Below, in pieces: positions 50,590 to 59,656 of a DNA stretch of 64,000 nt. The stretch covers positions 32,940-96,939 of the forward strand of contig JAFEFT010000038.1 in the NCBI GenBank assembly GCA_018240435.1, written 5' to 3'. The position numbers were made by a program, and so were the translations under genes. Positions within the stretch are counted from its first letter, which is position 1. Each line of letters begins with the position of its first letter. Under the pieces are notes generated by a model that was given only the letters and a program-made list of their open reading frames with translations, searched no databases and was not told the origin of the DNA. Source of the stretch: Pseudomonadota bacterium. Lineage in GTDB: Bacteria; Pseudomonadota; Gammaproteobacteria; Xanthomonadales; Xanthomonadaceae.

Positions 50590-53500
50590 TCACACCTCCA
50601 GCCGATCATCCTCCCGCGCGACCAATGCGTACAGTGCCGGCATCAGCAGCACGCTGATCAGCAGCCGCGTGAACAGGCCGCTGACGATCACCAGCGCGAA
50701 CGGCCGCTGCGTATCGGTGCCGACGCCGGTGGCCAGCGCTGCCGGCAACAGGCCCAGAGCCGCCACCAGCGCGGTCATCATGATCGGCCGCAGGCGCAAG
50801 ATCGCGCCTTCGCGGATCGCCGCGGCAACGCCGGTGCCGGTCTGGCGCAATTCGTTGACGCAGGAGATGTAGACCACCGCGGTCTGCACCGACACCCCGA
50901 ACAGCGCCAGAAAGCCAATCCCCGACGACACCGACAGCGGCGTGCCGGTCAGCCACAGCGCGACGATGCCGCCGGCCGGGGCCGACAGCAGCACGCCGGC
51001 GACGGTGATGAACGGAAACTTGAAATTGCCGTACAGGGTGAACAGCAGCATGAAGATCGCCAGCATCGTCAGCGGCAGGATCAGTCGCAGCTGCGCCTGC
51101 GATTGCGTGTAGTCGCTGTATTCGCCGCCCCAGTCCAGGCGGTATCCCTGCGGCAGGCTCACCTGCTTGTCGACTTGCGCGATCGCATCCTCGACGGCGC
51201 CGGCGAGGTCGCGCCCTGCCACCGAGAACTGCACGCCGATGTAGCGCGAATTGTTCTCGCGATAGATGAACGAGGCGCCGTCGGTCACCGCGATGGTGGC
51301 CAGGCGCTTGAGCGGGACTTGCTGGCCGTCGGGCGTGGCCACCGGGATGTTGCCGATCGCCTCCGGGTTTTCGCGGTACGGCTGGTCGAGGCGGACGACG
51401 AGATCGAACTGCTTTTCCTGCTGCACGACCTGGGTGGCGGCGACGCCGCCGATGCCGGCGGCGATCACCGCGTTGACGTCGTCGGCGTTGAGGCCGTAGC
51501 GGGCGATCGCGGCGCGGTCGAGCGTGATGGCAAGGCTCGGCTGCCCGAGCTCTTTCACCAAGGTCACGTCGCGGATGCCGCGCACATGTTCCAAGATGGC
51601 CTTGATCTGTTTGCCCTTGGCCTGCAGGACGCGCAAGTCCGTGCCGAACACCTTCACCGCCAGCGCGCTTTTCAGGCCGGTTTCGGCCTCGTCCACCGCA
51701 TCCTCGGCCGGTTGCGTGTAGTTGAAGGTGATGCCGGGGAACTGCGCCAGCTGGTGGTCGATCGCGGCGATCAGTTGCGCCTTGTCGCGATAGCGGCCAT
51801 GCCATTGCGAATAGGGCTTGAGCCCGACATAGAACTCGACGTTGAAAAAGCCGGTGGAATCGGTGCCGTCGTCGGGCCGACCCAGTTCGGAGGCGACGGT
51901 CGTGACTTCGGGAAACGAGGCAAGGATCCGCCGGATCTGTGGCGTGATCTTTGCCGATTCCTGGAACGAAATCGTGTAGGGCATCGTCGCGCGCACCCAC
52001 AGCGCGCCTTCGTCGAGCTTGGGCATGAACTCGCCGCCGATGAAAGGCAGCAGCAGCAGCGAACCGCCGAGCAAGGCGGCGGCGACCAGCACCGTGGCGC
52101 GGGGCGCCGCCAGGCAGCGATCGAGGGCGCGCGCATAGATCGACTTGATGCGTTCGAACACCGCGTTGCGGCGCTCGCGCACGCCCTTGCGCAGCAGCCA
52201 GGCGCACAGCACCGGCAACAGCAACAGCGTGACCAGCAAGGCGCCGACCAGGGCAAATACCATGGTGTCGGCCATCGGCTTGAACAGCGTTCCGGACGGG
52301 CCGGTGAGGACGTAGATCGGCAGGAAGCCGGCGACGATCACCGCCACCGCGTAGAAGATCGGCCGATCGACCTCGGCTGCGGCCTCGACGATCACCGCCT
52401 TGATGGCGAACGGCTGGCCATCGCGCAGCGCGATCTGGCGGTAGATGTTCTCGACCATCACCACCGCGCCGTCGACGAGGATGCCGAAGTCGATGGCGCC
52501 GATCGACAGCAGGTTCGCCGATGCGCCCTGCATGTCCAGGCAGACGAAGGCGAACAGCAGCGCCAGCGGTATCGTCGTGGCGACGATCAAGCCGGTGCGG
52601 ATGTCGAACAGGAAGAAGATCAGCACCACCACCACCAGCAGCATCCCGCGCAGCAGGTTGTCGCCGACCGTGGCGGTGGTCAGCTCGATCAGATCGGTGC
52701 GGTCGTAGAACGGCACGATCTTGATGTCCTTGGGCAGCACCGAATCGTTGAGCTCGCGCGTCTTGGCCTCGACGCGCTTGAGCACGTCCTGCGTCTTTTC
52801 GCCGGTGCGCAACAAGATCACGCCTTCGACCGCGTCGTCGGTGCTGGCAAATCCGAATTCGCCCAGGCGCGGCGCAATGCCGATCTGCACGCGGCCGACA
52901 TCCTTGACCAGCACCGGCTTGCCGCCGTGTTCGGCGAGCACGACGTTCTCGATGTCCTGCAAGGTGGTCAGGCGACCGACGCCGGTGACGTAGTAGAACT
53001 GCCCGCCCTGGGTGTAGAAGCCGCCGCCGGCGTTCGAGTTGTTGGCGGCCAGCGATGCCTGCACCTGCGCCACCGACAGCCCGGCGCCAGCGACCTTGGT
53101 CGGGTCGAGCAGCACCTGATACTGCATCGTGCCGCCGCCGAAACCCGAATCGTCGGCGACGCCGGGGACGGCACGGTAGGCCGGTTCGATCACCCAGTCT
53201 TCGAAGGTCTTCAGTTCCATCGGCGTGCGGTCGGAGCTGCGCAGCACGTAGCGATAGATCAAGCCCGACGGCGAGGACAGCGGCGACACCGAGGGCGTCA
53301 CGCCGCTCGGCAGCGCCAGGCCGCCGAGGCGATTGAAGACTTCCTGCCGGGCCTGATCGTTGCTGGCGCCGTCGTCGAAGGTGATGATCACGTCCGACAG
53401 CCCGTACAACGAGATCGAGCGGGTGATGCGTGCCTTCGGAACGCCGTTCATGCCCTGCTCGATGGGCACCGTGATCAGCCGCTCGACTTCCTCCGCGGCG

Positions 53501-53712
53501 TGTCCCGGCCATTGCGTGATGATCTCGACGATCGGCGGCGACAGGTCGGGATAGGCGTCAACCGGCAGTCGATGCAGCGAGCGCAGGCCGGCGCCGACCA
53601 GCAGCAGGGTGAGCATCACGATCAGAAAGCGCGGCTGGCGCAGCGCCGCGGCGACGATGCGATTCATGATCGACGCCGTCGCCGACGTCGTGTGCTGCGG
53701 CGATTCGCTCAT
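50590..53712 (-). CDS. CusA/CzcA-family heavy-metal RND efflux pump
   Basis: A 1040-residue HME-type RND permease. The TM4 signature DFGILVDGAVVMVENIYRQ is specific to heavy-metal pumps (CzcA, CusA). The early PDLSPPIVEIITQWPGHAAEEVER and GLSDVIITFDDG are also typical. Likely substrates are Zn, Co, Ni, Cd or Cu/Ag; the exact metal cannot be read here. It overlaps the adaptor gene by ATGA (53709-53712), with translational coupling. The peroxiredoxin follows downstream. A long antisense frame (51103-53793, plus) is a shadow. Confidence 0.93.
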   Translation of the reverse strand: MSESPQHTTSATASIMNRIVAAALRQPRFLIVMLTLLLVGAGLRSLHRLPVDAYPDLSPPIVEIITQWPGHAAEEVERLITVPIEQGMNGVPKARITRSISLYGLSDVIITFDDGASNDQARQEVFNRLGGLALPSGVTPSVSPLSSPSGLIYRYVLRSSDRTPMELKTFEDWVIEPAYRAVPGVADDSGFGGGTMQYQVLLDPTKVAGAGLSVAQVQASLAANNSNAGGGFYTQGGQFYYVTGVGRLTTLQDIENVVLAEHGGKPVLVKDVGRVQIGIAPRLGEFGFASTDDAVEGVILLRTGEKTQDVLKRVEAKTRELNDSVLPKDIKIVPFYDRTDLIELTTATVGDNLLRGMLLVVVVLIFFLFDIRTGLIVATTIPLALLFAFVCLDMQGASANLLSIGAIDFGILVDGAVVMVENIYRQIALRDGQPFAIKAVIVEAAAEVDRPIFYAVAVIVAGFLPIYVLTGPSGTLFKPMADTMVFALVGALLVTLLLLPVLCAWLLRKGVRERRNAVFERIKSIYARALDRCLAAPRATVLVAAALLGGSLLLLPFIGGEFMPKLDEGALWVRATMPYTISFQESAKITPQIRRILASFPEVTTVASELGRPDDGTDSTGFFNVEFYVGLKPYSQWHGRYRDKAQLIAAIDHQLAQFPGITFNYTQPAEDAVDEAETGLKSALAVKVFGTDLRVLQAKGKQIKAILEHVRGIRDVTLVKELGQPSLAITLDRAAIARYGLNADDVNAVIAAGIGGVAATQVVQQEKQFDLVVRLDQPYRENPEAIGNIPVATPDGQQVPLKRLATIAVTDGASFIYRENNSRYIGVQFSVAGRDLAGAVEDAIAQVDKQVSLPQGYRLDWGGEYSDYTQSQAQLRLILPLTMLAIFMLLFTLYGNFKFPFITVAGVLLSAPAGGIVALWLTGTPLSVSSGIGFLALFGVSVQTAVVYISCVNELRQTGTGVAAAIREGAILRLRPIMMTALVAALGLLPAALATGVGTDTQRPFALVIVSGLFTRLLISVLLMPALYALVAREDDRLEV

Positions 53713-54914
53713 TGGGATTGCATGAACTGCAAGAACAAGGCGCCGGCGACGACGATGCGGTCGCCGGCGCGCAGGCCGGAGGCGATCTCGTAGTCGTCGC
53801 CGTCGCGCGCGCCCAGGGTGACCGCGCGGCGTTCGAAGCCGCCATCGGCCGCGACGGCATAAACGAACGGCAGGTTGGTGTCGTCGCGCAGGATCGCTGC
53901 ACTCGGCACCGCGATGCCGCGATGCCCGGTGCGCGAATGGATGCGCACGCCGACGTACATCTGTTTCTTCAAGGCGTCGCCGGGGTTGTCGACGACCACC
54001 CGCACGATCACCGCACGGCTGTCGGGGTCGACCACGGCGGCGATGTTGTCGACGGTGCCGTGCAACGGCGTGGCCGTCGTCGGGGCCAGCACGTCCACCG
54101 GATCGCCGATGGCGATCGATGGCAGATCCGATGGCGACACCTGCGCCATCACCCAGACGCGCCCGAGGTCGGCGATCGTGAAGCAGGCGGTCGCACCGGC
54201 TTGCAGCAAGGTGCCCGGCGAAACCAGTTTTTCGGCCACGGTGCCGGCAATCGGCGCGCGAATCACGCCTTTCCCATGTGCGCTGACGGCGCCTGCTTGC
54301 ACGGCCGCGATCGTCGCCGTATCCATGCCCAGCGCAAGCAGCGCCTGCCGCGCGGCATCACGGTCGGCTGCGGCGCTGCTGGCGTCGGCTTGTGCCTGTT
54401 CGTTCTCGCGCGCCGAAACGCCCTTGTGCTGAACCAGGTCGGCATCGGCGTCGGCGATGCGACGCAGGTTTTTCGCGGTGACGATGGCCTTGGCGTAGGC
54501 ATCGATCGCCGCGGCGAAGTCGGCCGAATCCACGATCGCCAACGGCTCGCCCTTGTGCACCTGCTGGCCGGGTTGCACCAGCACCCGCACCACCGGCCCG
54601 GAGAACGGCGCCACCACGCTGGTGGCGCGGTCGTTGTCGAAATCCACCGTGCCGTCGGCGGCGAGGCTGCCGCGCAGCGTGGTCACGGTCACCGCGCGAA
54701 TGGTGACGTGGCGCCGCTGGGCGGCGTTCAGGCGCAGGTTCTGCGGCGTCGATGCCGCAGCCGGCGTTGCCGCATCGGATGCGGAACGTGAGCAACCGGA
54801 CACGACGACGAGCACGGCGAGCGCCGCGCCGGCGGCGATGCGGGTTGCCCGTCGTGGGCCGGATTCGGCGCTCGCCGGCGCCAGCGGAACGATGCGATGC
54901 GGTTCAGTCGTCAT
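53709..54914 (-). CDS. metal-efflux RND adaptor (CzcB/CusB-like lipoprotein)
   Basis: A 401-residue membrane-fusion lipoprotein. The signal LAVLVVVSGC has its lipobox Cys near residue 40. The lipoyl half (VVAPFSGPVVRVLVQPGQQV) and hairpin (AKAIVTAKNLRRIADADADL) follow the HlyD-family plan, with VIRAPIAGTVAEKLVSPGTL and a beta-barrel after them. No His/Met-rich metal-binding extension is seen. ATG 54914 (MTTEPHRIV) is chosen; it overlaps the end of the outer-membrane-factor gene by 11 bp. Confidence 0.92.
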   Translation of the reverse strand: MTTEPHRIVPLAPASAESGPRRATRIAAGAALAVLVVVSGCSRSASDAATPAAASTPQNLRLNAAQRRHVTIRAVTVTTLRGSLAADGTVDFDNDRATSVVAPFSGPVVRVLVQPGQQVHKGEPLAIVDSADFAAAIDAYAKAIVTAKNLRRIADADADLVQHKGVSARENEQAQADASSAAADRDAARQALLALGMDTATIAAVQAGAVSAHGKGVIRAPIAGTVAEKLVSPGTLLQAGATACFTIADLGRVWVMAQVSPSDLPSIAIGDPVDVLAPTTATPLHGTVDNIAAVVDPDSRAVIVRVVVDNPGDALKKQMYVGVRIHSRTGHRGIAVPSAAILRDDTNLPFVYAVAADGGFERRAVTLGARDGDDYEIASGLRAGDRIVVAGALFLQFMQSQ

Positions 54915-56442
54915 CTCGGGAAATGCTCTGGTTGCGGGCTTGCGCATCGGCCTGACCGGCGCGGTTCCACCAGCCGCCACCGAGCGCTTGATACAAAGCC
55001 GCGGTATCGCTCAGGCGGGCGGCCTGCGCCTGCGCCAGGCCGATGCGCGCCTGTTGCCAGGATTGCGCGGCGGCCAGTACCGCCAGGTCGCCGACGTAGC
55101 CGGCGTGGAATCGGCCGCTGGTGAGATCGCGCGTGGCGCCGGCGGCGTCGGCCGCCTGCGCGGCGGCCTGCAACGCCTGGGCATCGTGTTCGATCGCCGC
55201 GAGCGTGTCGGCGACGTTGCGCAATGCGCCCAATACCGTGCTGCGGTATTGCGCCGCCGATTGCGCGAGCGCGGCCTTGGCGGCGCGCTCCTGATGGCGC
55301 AAGGCGCCGCCGTCGAAGATCGGCGCGGTCAACTCGCCGGCGATGCTCCACAGGCCGGTGCCGGCGTTGAACAGATGGCCCAGCGTCAGGGCATTGCGCC
55401 CGGCGTCGGCGCTGATCTGGAAATTCGGAAAGCGATTGGCGATGGCGATGCCGACCTGCGCGTTGGCGGCGTGCAGGTTGGCTTCCGCCTGCAATACATC
55501 GGGGCGCTGGCGCACCAGTTGCGAGGGCAGGCTCAGCGGCAGCTCGGTCGGCAACTGCAGCGACGCCAGTTCGATGTCGCCATCGGGCATCTGCGCCGGC
55601 GTCCGTCCGGTCAGCGCCGCCAGTGCGTGCCGCTGCTGGTCGAGTTGCGCTTCCAGCGGCGGCAGTGCGGCTTGCGCCTGCGCGAGCTGCGCTTGCTGGC
55701 CGGCCAGATCGAGCCCGCTCGCGTAACCCGCCTTCAGCTGGTATTGCAGGATGCCGACCATGTCGCGGTCGATGGCGATGATGTGGCGGGTGGCGTCGAC
55801 CTGAGTCGCCAGCGAGGCTTGCTGCACCACCGCCTGGACGACATTGGTGCTCAGCGTGACCTGCGCGGCGATCATCTCGTAGCGCGTGGCTTGTTCCTGC
55901 GCGCGCGCCGATTCGAGCGTGCGTCGTTGCAGCCCGAACGGGTCGGGCGCGTAGGAAACGCTGATGCGCGGCGTATACAGGCTGTACCGGAAGGCGTTGT
56001 TGCTCGGCGCTGGCGCCAGCGTGGCGGACGGATCTTGCTCGCGGCTGGCGCTGGCGCTGGCGGTCAGCGCGGGCAGGAACGCGCCGCGTTGGGCCAGCGT
56101 GAGCTGGTGCGCCTGCGCGAGCGCGGCGCGGGCGGCGTCGAGATCCGGATTGTTGCGCAAGGCCTCGGCGATCAAGTCGTCGAGGGGTCGTGAGCGAAAC
56201 AGCGTCCACCAGTCGCCGGGAATGTCCTGTGCCGGATCGAACCGTTGCCGCCGGCCTTGTGCCACATCGCCCGCTGCCGCGGTCGGTGGCGGCAGGGTTT
56301 TGCCGTAGGCATCGTCAGCCGGCGCGTCCGGGCGATGGAAATCGGGGCCGACGGTGCAGCCGGCCAGCAGCAAGGCACCGATGGCCGCGAGCCAGCGCCG
56401 GTCGGGGCGTGGTCTGTCGAGGGTGCAGCCAGGCGACGACAT
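54904..56442 (-). CDS. outer-membrane factor (NodT/TolC-like lipoprotein)
   Basis: A 512-residue channel protein. The lipobox is LLLAGC, so it is lipid-anchored like OprM. The two OEP repeats include PGDWWTLFRSRPLDDLIAEA, ALRNNPDLDAARAALAQAHQ and, later, VRQRPDVLQAEANLHAANAQ. It forms the outer-membrane exit for the RND pump, and may also serve the first efflux operon, which has no channel gene. ATG 56442 gives a short leader before the lipobox. It is the first gene of the efflux operon on this strand, after the CDF gene. Confidence 0.92.
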   Translation of the reverse strand: MSSPGCTLDRPRPDRRWLAAIGALLLAGCTVGPDFHRPDAPADDAYGKTLPPPTAAAGDVAQGRRQRFDPAQDIPGDWWTLFRSRPLDDLIAEALRNNPDLDAARAALAQAHQLTLAQRGAFLPALTASASASREQDPSATLAPAPSNNAFRYSLYTPRISVSYAPDPFGLQRRTLESARAQEQATRYEMIAAQVTLSTNVVQAVVQQASLATQVDATRHIIAIDRDMVGILQYQLKAGYASGLDLAGQQAQLAQAQAALPPLEAQLDQQRHALAALTGRTPAQMPDGDIELASLQLPTELPLSLPSQLVRQRPDVLQAEANLHAANAQVGIAIANRFPNFQISADAGRNALTLGHLFNAGTGLWSIAGELTAPIFDGGALRHQERAAKAALAQSAAQYRSTVLGALRNVADTLAAIEHDAQALQAAAQAADAAGATRDLTSGRFHAGYVGDLAVLAAAQSWQQARIGLAQAQAARLSDTAALYQALGGGWWNRAGQADAQARNQSISRDDD

Positions 56443-56578
56443 GGAGTGAAGCGGACTCCTGAGCCCGCGAGCGTGCCGGGTGGGGCGCACCGCCGCGGAA
56501 ATGATGCGGAACCGGCGCGCATCCCGTGGGCGATGCGCGCATCGCCGTGGTCGGCACGGTCGATGGCGCAATCATTAC

Positions 56579-56610
56579 ATTATAACGTTAAGATTTACTT
56601 TCACCGGCGC
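56579..56610 (-). promoter_or_regulatory. candidate promoter and operator of the metal-efflux operon
   Basis: On the minus strand a perfect TATAAT lies at 56584-56579, about 130 nt upstream of the outer-membrane-factor start. It sits in an imperfect palindrome, TAACGTTATAATGTAA, that matches its own complement at 12 of 16 positions. The surrounding 30 bp are AT-rich in a GC-rich spacer. No -35 consensus lies 17 bp upstream (CCGGTG), which suggests activator-dependent control. The palindrome resembles Zur-type sites (GTTATAATATAAC), but the identity of the regulator is unproven. Confidence 0.5.
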
Positions 56611-56647
56611 CGCCAGGGGCGGTGCAGGAGCGGCGTGATGGCGCGGT

Positions 56648-57748
56648 TCAGCGCGTCGGATTCGGCGTCAAGCCGCAAGGATGGCTGCAATCGCCATGCT
56701 CGAACTGCACCGTCGAGTGACCGATGCCGAAGCGCTCGCGCAGCCCATGCTGGATACGGGCGAGCAGGGCGTCGTCGATGCTCGCGTCGGCCTTGACCAG
56801 GTGCGTGGTCAGGGCGACGTCGGTCGTGCTCATCGCCCAGATGTGCAGATCGTGGACCGCCTGCACGCCGGGAAGTTCCGCCAGCCACGCTTCCACCGCA
56901 TCGGTGTCGATATGGCGCGGCACCGCGTCGAGCGCCAGTTCCAGCGATTCGCGCAGCAGGTCCCAGGTGCCCCAGGCGATCGCCAGCACGATCAGCAGGC
57001 TGGTCAGCGGGTCGAGCCAGAGCCAGCCGGTGTAGCGCATGGCCAGCGCCGCCAACACCACGCCGGCCGAAACCAGTGCGTCGGCGGCCATGTGCAGGAA
57101 GGCGCCACGGATGTTGACGTCGCCCTTGCGGCCGGACGCGAACAGCCAGGCGGTGAGGCCATTGATGCCGATGCCGATCGCGGCGACCGCCATCACCACT
57201 CCGCTGGCGACCGGCTCGGGGCTGTGCAGGCGCTGCACGGCTTCCCAGGCGATGGCGCCGATGCCGATCAGCAGCACCAGTGCATTGGCCAGCGAAGCCA
57301 GGATCGACGAACGCCGCAGGCCATAGGTGCGGCGCCGGGTCGGCAGGCGCTTGACCAGCACGCTGGCCACCCAGGCCAGCACGAGGCTGAGCACGTCGCC
57401 GAAGTTGTGTCCGGCATCGGCGATCAGCGCCAGCGAATGCGCCAGCACGCCGTAGATCGCCTCGACGATCACGAAACCGAGGTTGAGGGTGATGCCGATG
57501 GCGAAGGCGCGGCCGAAATCGGTCGGCGCATGATGATGACCGGGGCCATGGGAATGGCCGTGTCCGTTGCCATGCTCGCGATCGTGATCGTGATCGTGCC
57601 CGTGCCCGTGCCCGTGATCGTGCCCGTGATTGTGATCGTGGCCGTGGTCATGATCGTGCCCGTGATCGTGCGCGCGCCGCGGATCGGCCTCTGGCGCGGC
57701 CGCGTGCGGTTGGGTCGGGCTGCGACCGTGGCGGTGATGCTGGCTCAT
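56648..57748 (-). CDS. cation diffusion facilitator (zinc-type) with a long His-rich N-terminus
   Basis: A 366-residue CDF exporter. Residues about 25-75 are an Asp/His/Gly repeat (HDHGHDHDHGHDHNHGHDH) that likely binds zinc. Six spans follow, with the metal-site motifs ADAGHNFGDVLSL and HMAADALVSAGV and a C-terminal cytoplasmic domain containing LHIWAMSTTDVALTTHL. It exports Zn2+ (perhaps Co or Cd) against protons from the cytoplasm. The hexameric DNA repeat that encodes the His tract (about 57580-57680) may vary in length. It lies upstream of the RND metal operon on the same strand, 205 bp away, so zinc detoxification is the natural theme. Confidence 0.93.
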   Translation of the reverse strand: MSQHHRHGRSPTQPHAAAPEADPRRAHDHGHDHDHGHDHNHGHDHGHGHGHDHDHDREHGNGHGHSHGPGHHHAPTDFGRAFAIGITLNLGFVIVEAIYGVLAHSLALIADAGHNFGDVLSLVLAWVASVLVKRLPTRRRTYGLRRSSILASLANALVLLIGIGAIAWEAVQRLHSPEPVASGVVMAVAAIGIGINGLTAWLFASGRKGDVNIRGAFLHMAADALVSAGVVLAALAMRYTGWLWLDPLTSLLIVLAIAWGTWDLLRESLELALDAVPRHIDTDAVEAWLAELPGVQAVHDLHIWAMSTTDVALTTHLVKADASIDDALLARIQHGLRERFGIGHSTVQFEHGDCSHPCGLTPNPTR

Positions 57749-57785
57749 GGCGCGCCACCATAGTGGCACCATGCGGCGGACACTA

Positions 57786-58052
57786 TTACAGACCGCCGTC
57801 GCCGCTCAGCCAGCGCTCAGACAAGGCGCGCTTGGCGGCCGGCGACAATCGCTTGATGGCCAGTTCGGCGCGCAGCGCGCTGGCGCGATCGGGCTGCGGC
57901 GCTGCCGCCAGCAGTCGCGACGGCGGATGCGCGCGGGTGTATCGTGCACCCTTGCCGGCGGCGTGTTCGGCAAAGCGACGCTCGACGTCGGTGGTGATGC
58001 CGGTGTAGAGGCTGCCGTCACGGCATTCGAGCAGATAGACGAACCACGTCAT
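57786..58052 (-). CDS. GIY-YIG nuclease-family protein
   Basis: An 88-residue small protein with the GIY-YIG core [20 protein letters not shown], then [20 protein letters not shown]. This is the short UPF0213/YhbQ-like form, which has a single nuclease domain and unknown substrate. ATG 58052 matches the family start; the upstream frame to 58151 has no homology. It is divergent from the GFA gene. Confidence 0.9.
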   Translation of the reverse strand: MTWFVYLLECRDGSLYTGITTDVERRFAEHAAGKGARYTRAHPPSRLLAAAPQPDRASALRAELAIKRLSPAAKRALSERWLSGDGGL

Positions 58053-58165
58053 GGCAGACTGTTCGCGACCTCGGCGCCGTCGGCGCTGGCGCGCCAGCGC
58101 GCATCGCGACCCGCCGTTCGCGGCATCGACCGACCTGCATCCCCCCGGCACCGGAGCCCGCCACC

Positions 58166-58516
58166 ATGACCCACCACGGAAGCTGCCACTGCGGCCGCAT
58201 CGCCTTCGATCTCCAAGGCCAGATCACCGAGGCGATGGATTGCAATTGCTCGATGTGCCGTCGTCGCGGCGGGCTGCTGGCGTTTTTCCCGCGCAGCGCG
58301 TTCACGCTCACCACGCCCGATGCCGATGGCGCGACGTATCGGTTCAACAAGGGTCACATCGCGCATCGATTCTGCCCGGTGTGCGGGGTGGCGCCGTACA
58401 GCGAAGGCACCCATCCGAAGACCGGCGAGGCGATCGTCGCGATCAACGTGCGCTGCCTGCCGGAGGTCGATCTGGCGACGCTGGCGGTCAAGCCGGTCGA
58501 TGGCGCCAGCCTGTAG
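58166..58516 (+). CDS. GFA family protein (glutathione-dependent formaldehyde-activating type)
   Basis: A 116-residue zinc protein. The Cys ligands are C7 and C9 (SCHCGRIAF), C26, C28 and C31 (DCNCSMCRR), and the later CPVCG pair, the full GFA pattern. GFA proteins were named for Gfa of Paracoccus, which was reported to condense formaldehyde with glutathione; most relatives have no proven activity. It starts with ATG 58166 and stands alone between divergent and convergent neighbours. Confidence 0.92.
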   Translation: MTHHGSCHCGRIAFDLQGQITEAMDCNCSMCRRRGGLLAFFPRSAFTLTTPDADGATYRFNKGHIAHRFCPVCGVAPYSEGTHPKTGEAIVAINVRCLPEVDLATLAVKPVDGASL

Positions 58517-58603
58517 CGGCGGCGGTCGTCGCGGCGCAGGTGCCCTTGAACGCAAAGCGGCGGACGCCCCGCGTCCGCCGCCCGTTCGTTGCATCGTCGC
58601 CGA

Positions 58604-59488
58604 TCAGCCGTTGGCCAGCGCGACCAGACGGCTGTAGGCGCCGTTGAAGACATCCTGATCGCCCGGGAAGATGCCCGAATCGGCATATTGCCAGAACGTG
58701 TAGTACGACCACGGCCACGGCAGCGTGCCGACGGTGGCGGCATAGCGCGCCACCCACAGCGGGCTGTTGTTGCTGTAGTTGCCGGCGGTGCCGACGCATT
58801 GCGACCACCAGCTGGTGCTGGTGTAGATCACCGGCCAGCGCGTGGTGCGTGCGTGGTAGCGGTTGCTGAACGAGGTAATCCAGCTCGCCATCTGCGACTT
58901 GCTCAGGCCGTAGCAGGTCGAGCCATAGGGGTTGTATTCGAGGTCGATCACGCCGGGCAGGGTCTTGCCGTCCTTCGACCAGCCGCCGCCGTGGTTGACG
59001 AAGTAATCGGCCTGGGTGGCGCCGCTGGTGGTGTCGGGCCGCGCGAAGTGGTACGAGGCGCGGATCATGCCGACGTTGTACGAGCCGTTGTACTGCTGGG
59101 TGAAATAGGGGTTGGTGTAGTAGGTGCCTTCGGTGGCCTTGACGTAGGCAAAGCGGGCGCCGTTGTTCCATGCCCCTTTCCAGTTGACGTTGCCCTGGTA
59201 ACCGCTGACATCCATGCCCTTGACCGAGGATGTCATCGGCACGTTGATCCACGGGTTGCCCTGGATTTGCAGGCTGCCTTCGTGCAGGCGGATCTGCGAG
59301 CCCATCGGATGATCGTTCATCACGATGTAGGCGGCGGTCTTGCTGTCGATGTCGGGATTGAGCCGATCTGCCCAATGCACCGGCAGCCCGGTGGGCAGAT
59401 GATCTTGCGCGGGTGACGGCGCGGCAAGTGCGGCCGGGATCGACAGCATCGCCAGCGCAAGGCATGGCAGGGACTTGGAACGGAACAT
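58604..59488 (-). CDS. secreted GH25 family lysozyme (muramidase)
   Basis: A 294-residue secreted protein. The signal peptide is MFRSKSLPCLALAMLSIPAA (cleavage near ALA). A linker of about 70 residues precedes the GH25 barrel that begins GMDVSGYQGNVNWKGAWNNG. The catalytic acidic residues lie in PGVIDLEYNPYG (DxE). Cys pairs (STCYGL and SQCVGT) suggest a disulfide. GH25 enzymes cleave the beta-1,4 bond between MurNAc and GlcNAc. The Tyr/Trp/Asn-rich sequence resembles actinobacterial N,O-diacetylmuramidases. ATG 59488 is fixed by the signal peptide. It may act on competitors, which is inference. Confidence 0.93.
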   Translation of the reverse strand: MFRSKSLPCLALAMLSIPAALAAPSPAQDHLPTGLPVHWADRLNPDIDSKTAAYIVMNDHPMGSQIRLHEGSLQIQGNPWINVPMTSSVKGMDVSGYQGNVNWKGAWNNGARFAYVKATEGTYYTNPYFTQQYNGSYNVGMIRASYHFARPDTTSGATQADYFVNHGGGWSKDGKTLPGVIDLEYNPYGSTCYGLSKSQMASWITSFSNRYHARTTRWPVIYTSTSWWSQCVGTAGNYSNNSPLWVARYAATVGTLPWPWSYYTFWQYADSGIFPGDQDVFNGAYSRLVALANG

Positions 59489-59656
59489 GCGAGCGGCTCC
59501 GGTAAGGGGGTGGCGGTGTGGATGCGGCGGCAATCGGCGGCACGTCGCCCCGATGCTGCGAGGCGAACGGTCGGCGCCGGTGCTGAGCTTGGGATTCCCG
59601 GCGCGCAATCTGCGCCCATACGGCCGCGAATGCATTACGCAGTGCAGCATCGGGTG

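Noticed and set aside
51103-53793. 896-codon plus-strand frame opposite the metal RND gene
   Set aside because: It is a shadow of the minus-strand permease. The translation has no membrane spans or motifs.
57580-57680. GTGATC/GTGCCC tandem repeat as a separate element
   Set aside because: The repeat codes for the Asp/His/Gly tract of the CDF transporter, which is a known feature of that family. It is annotated as part of that gene.
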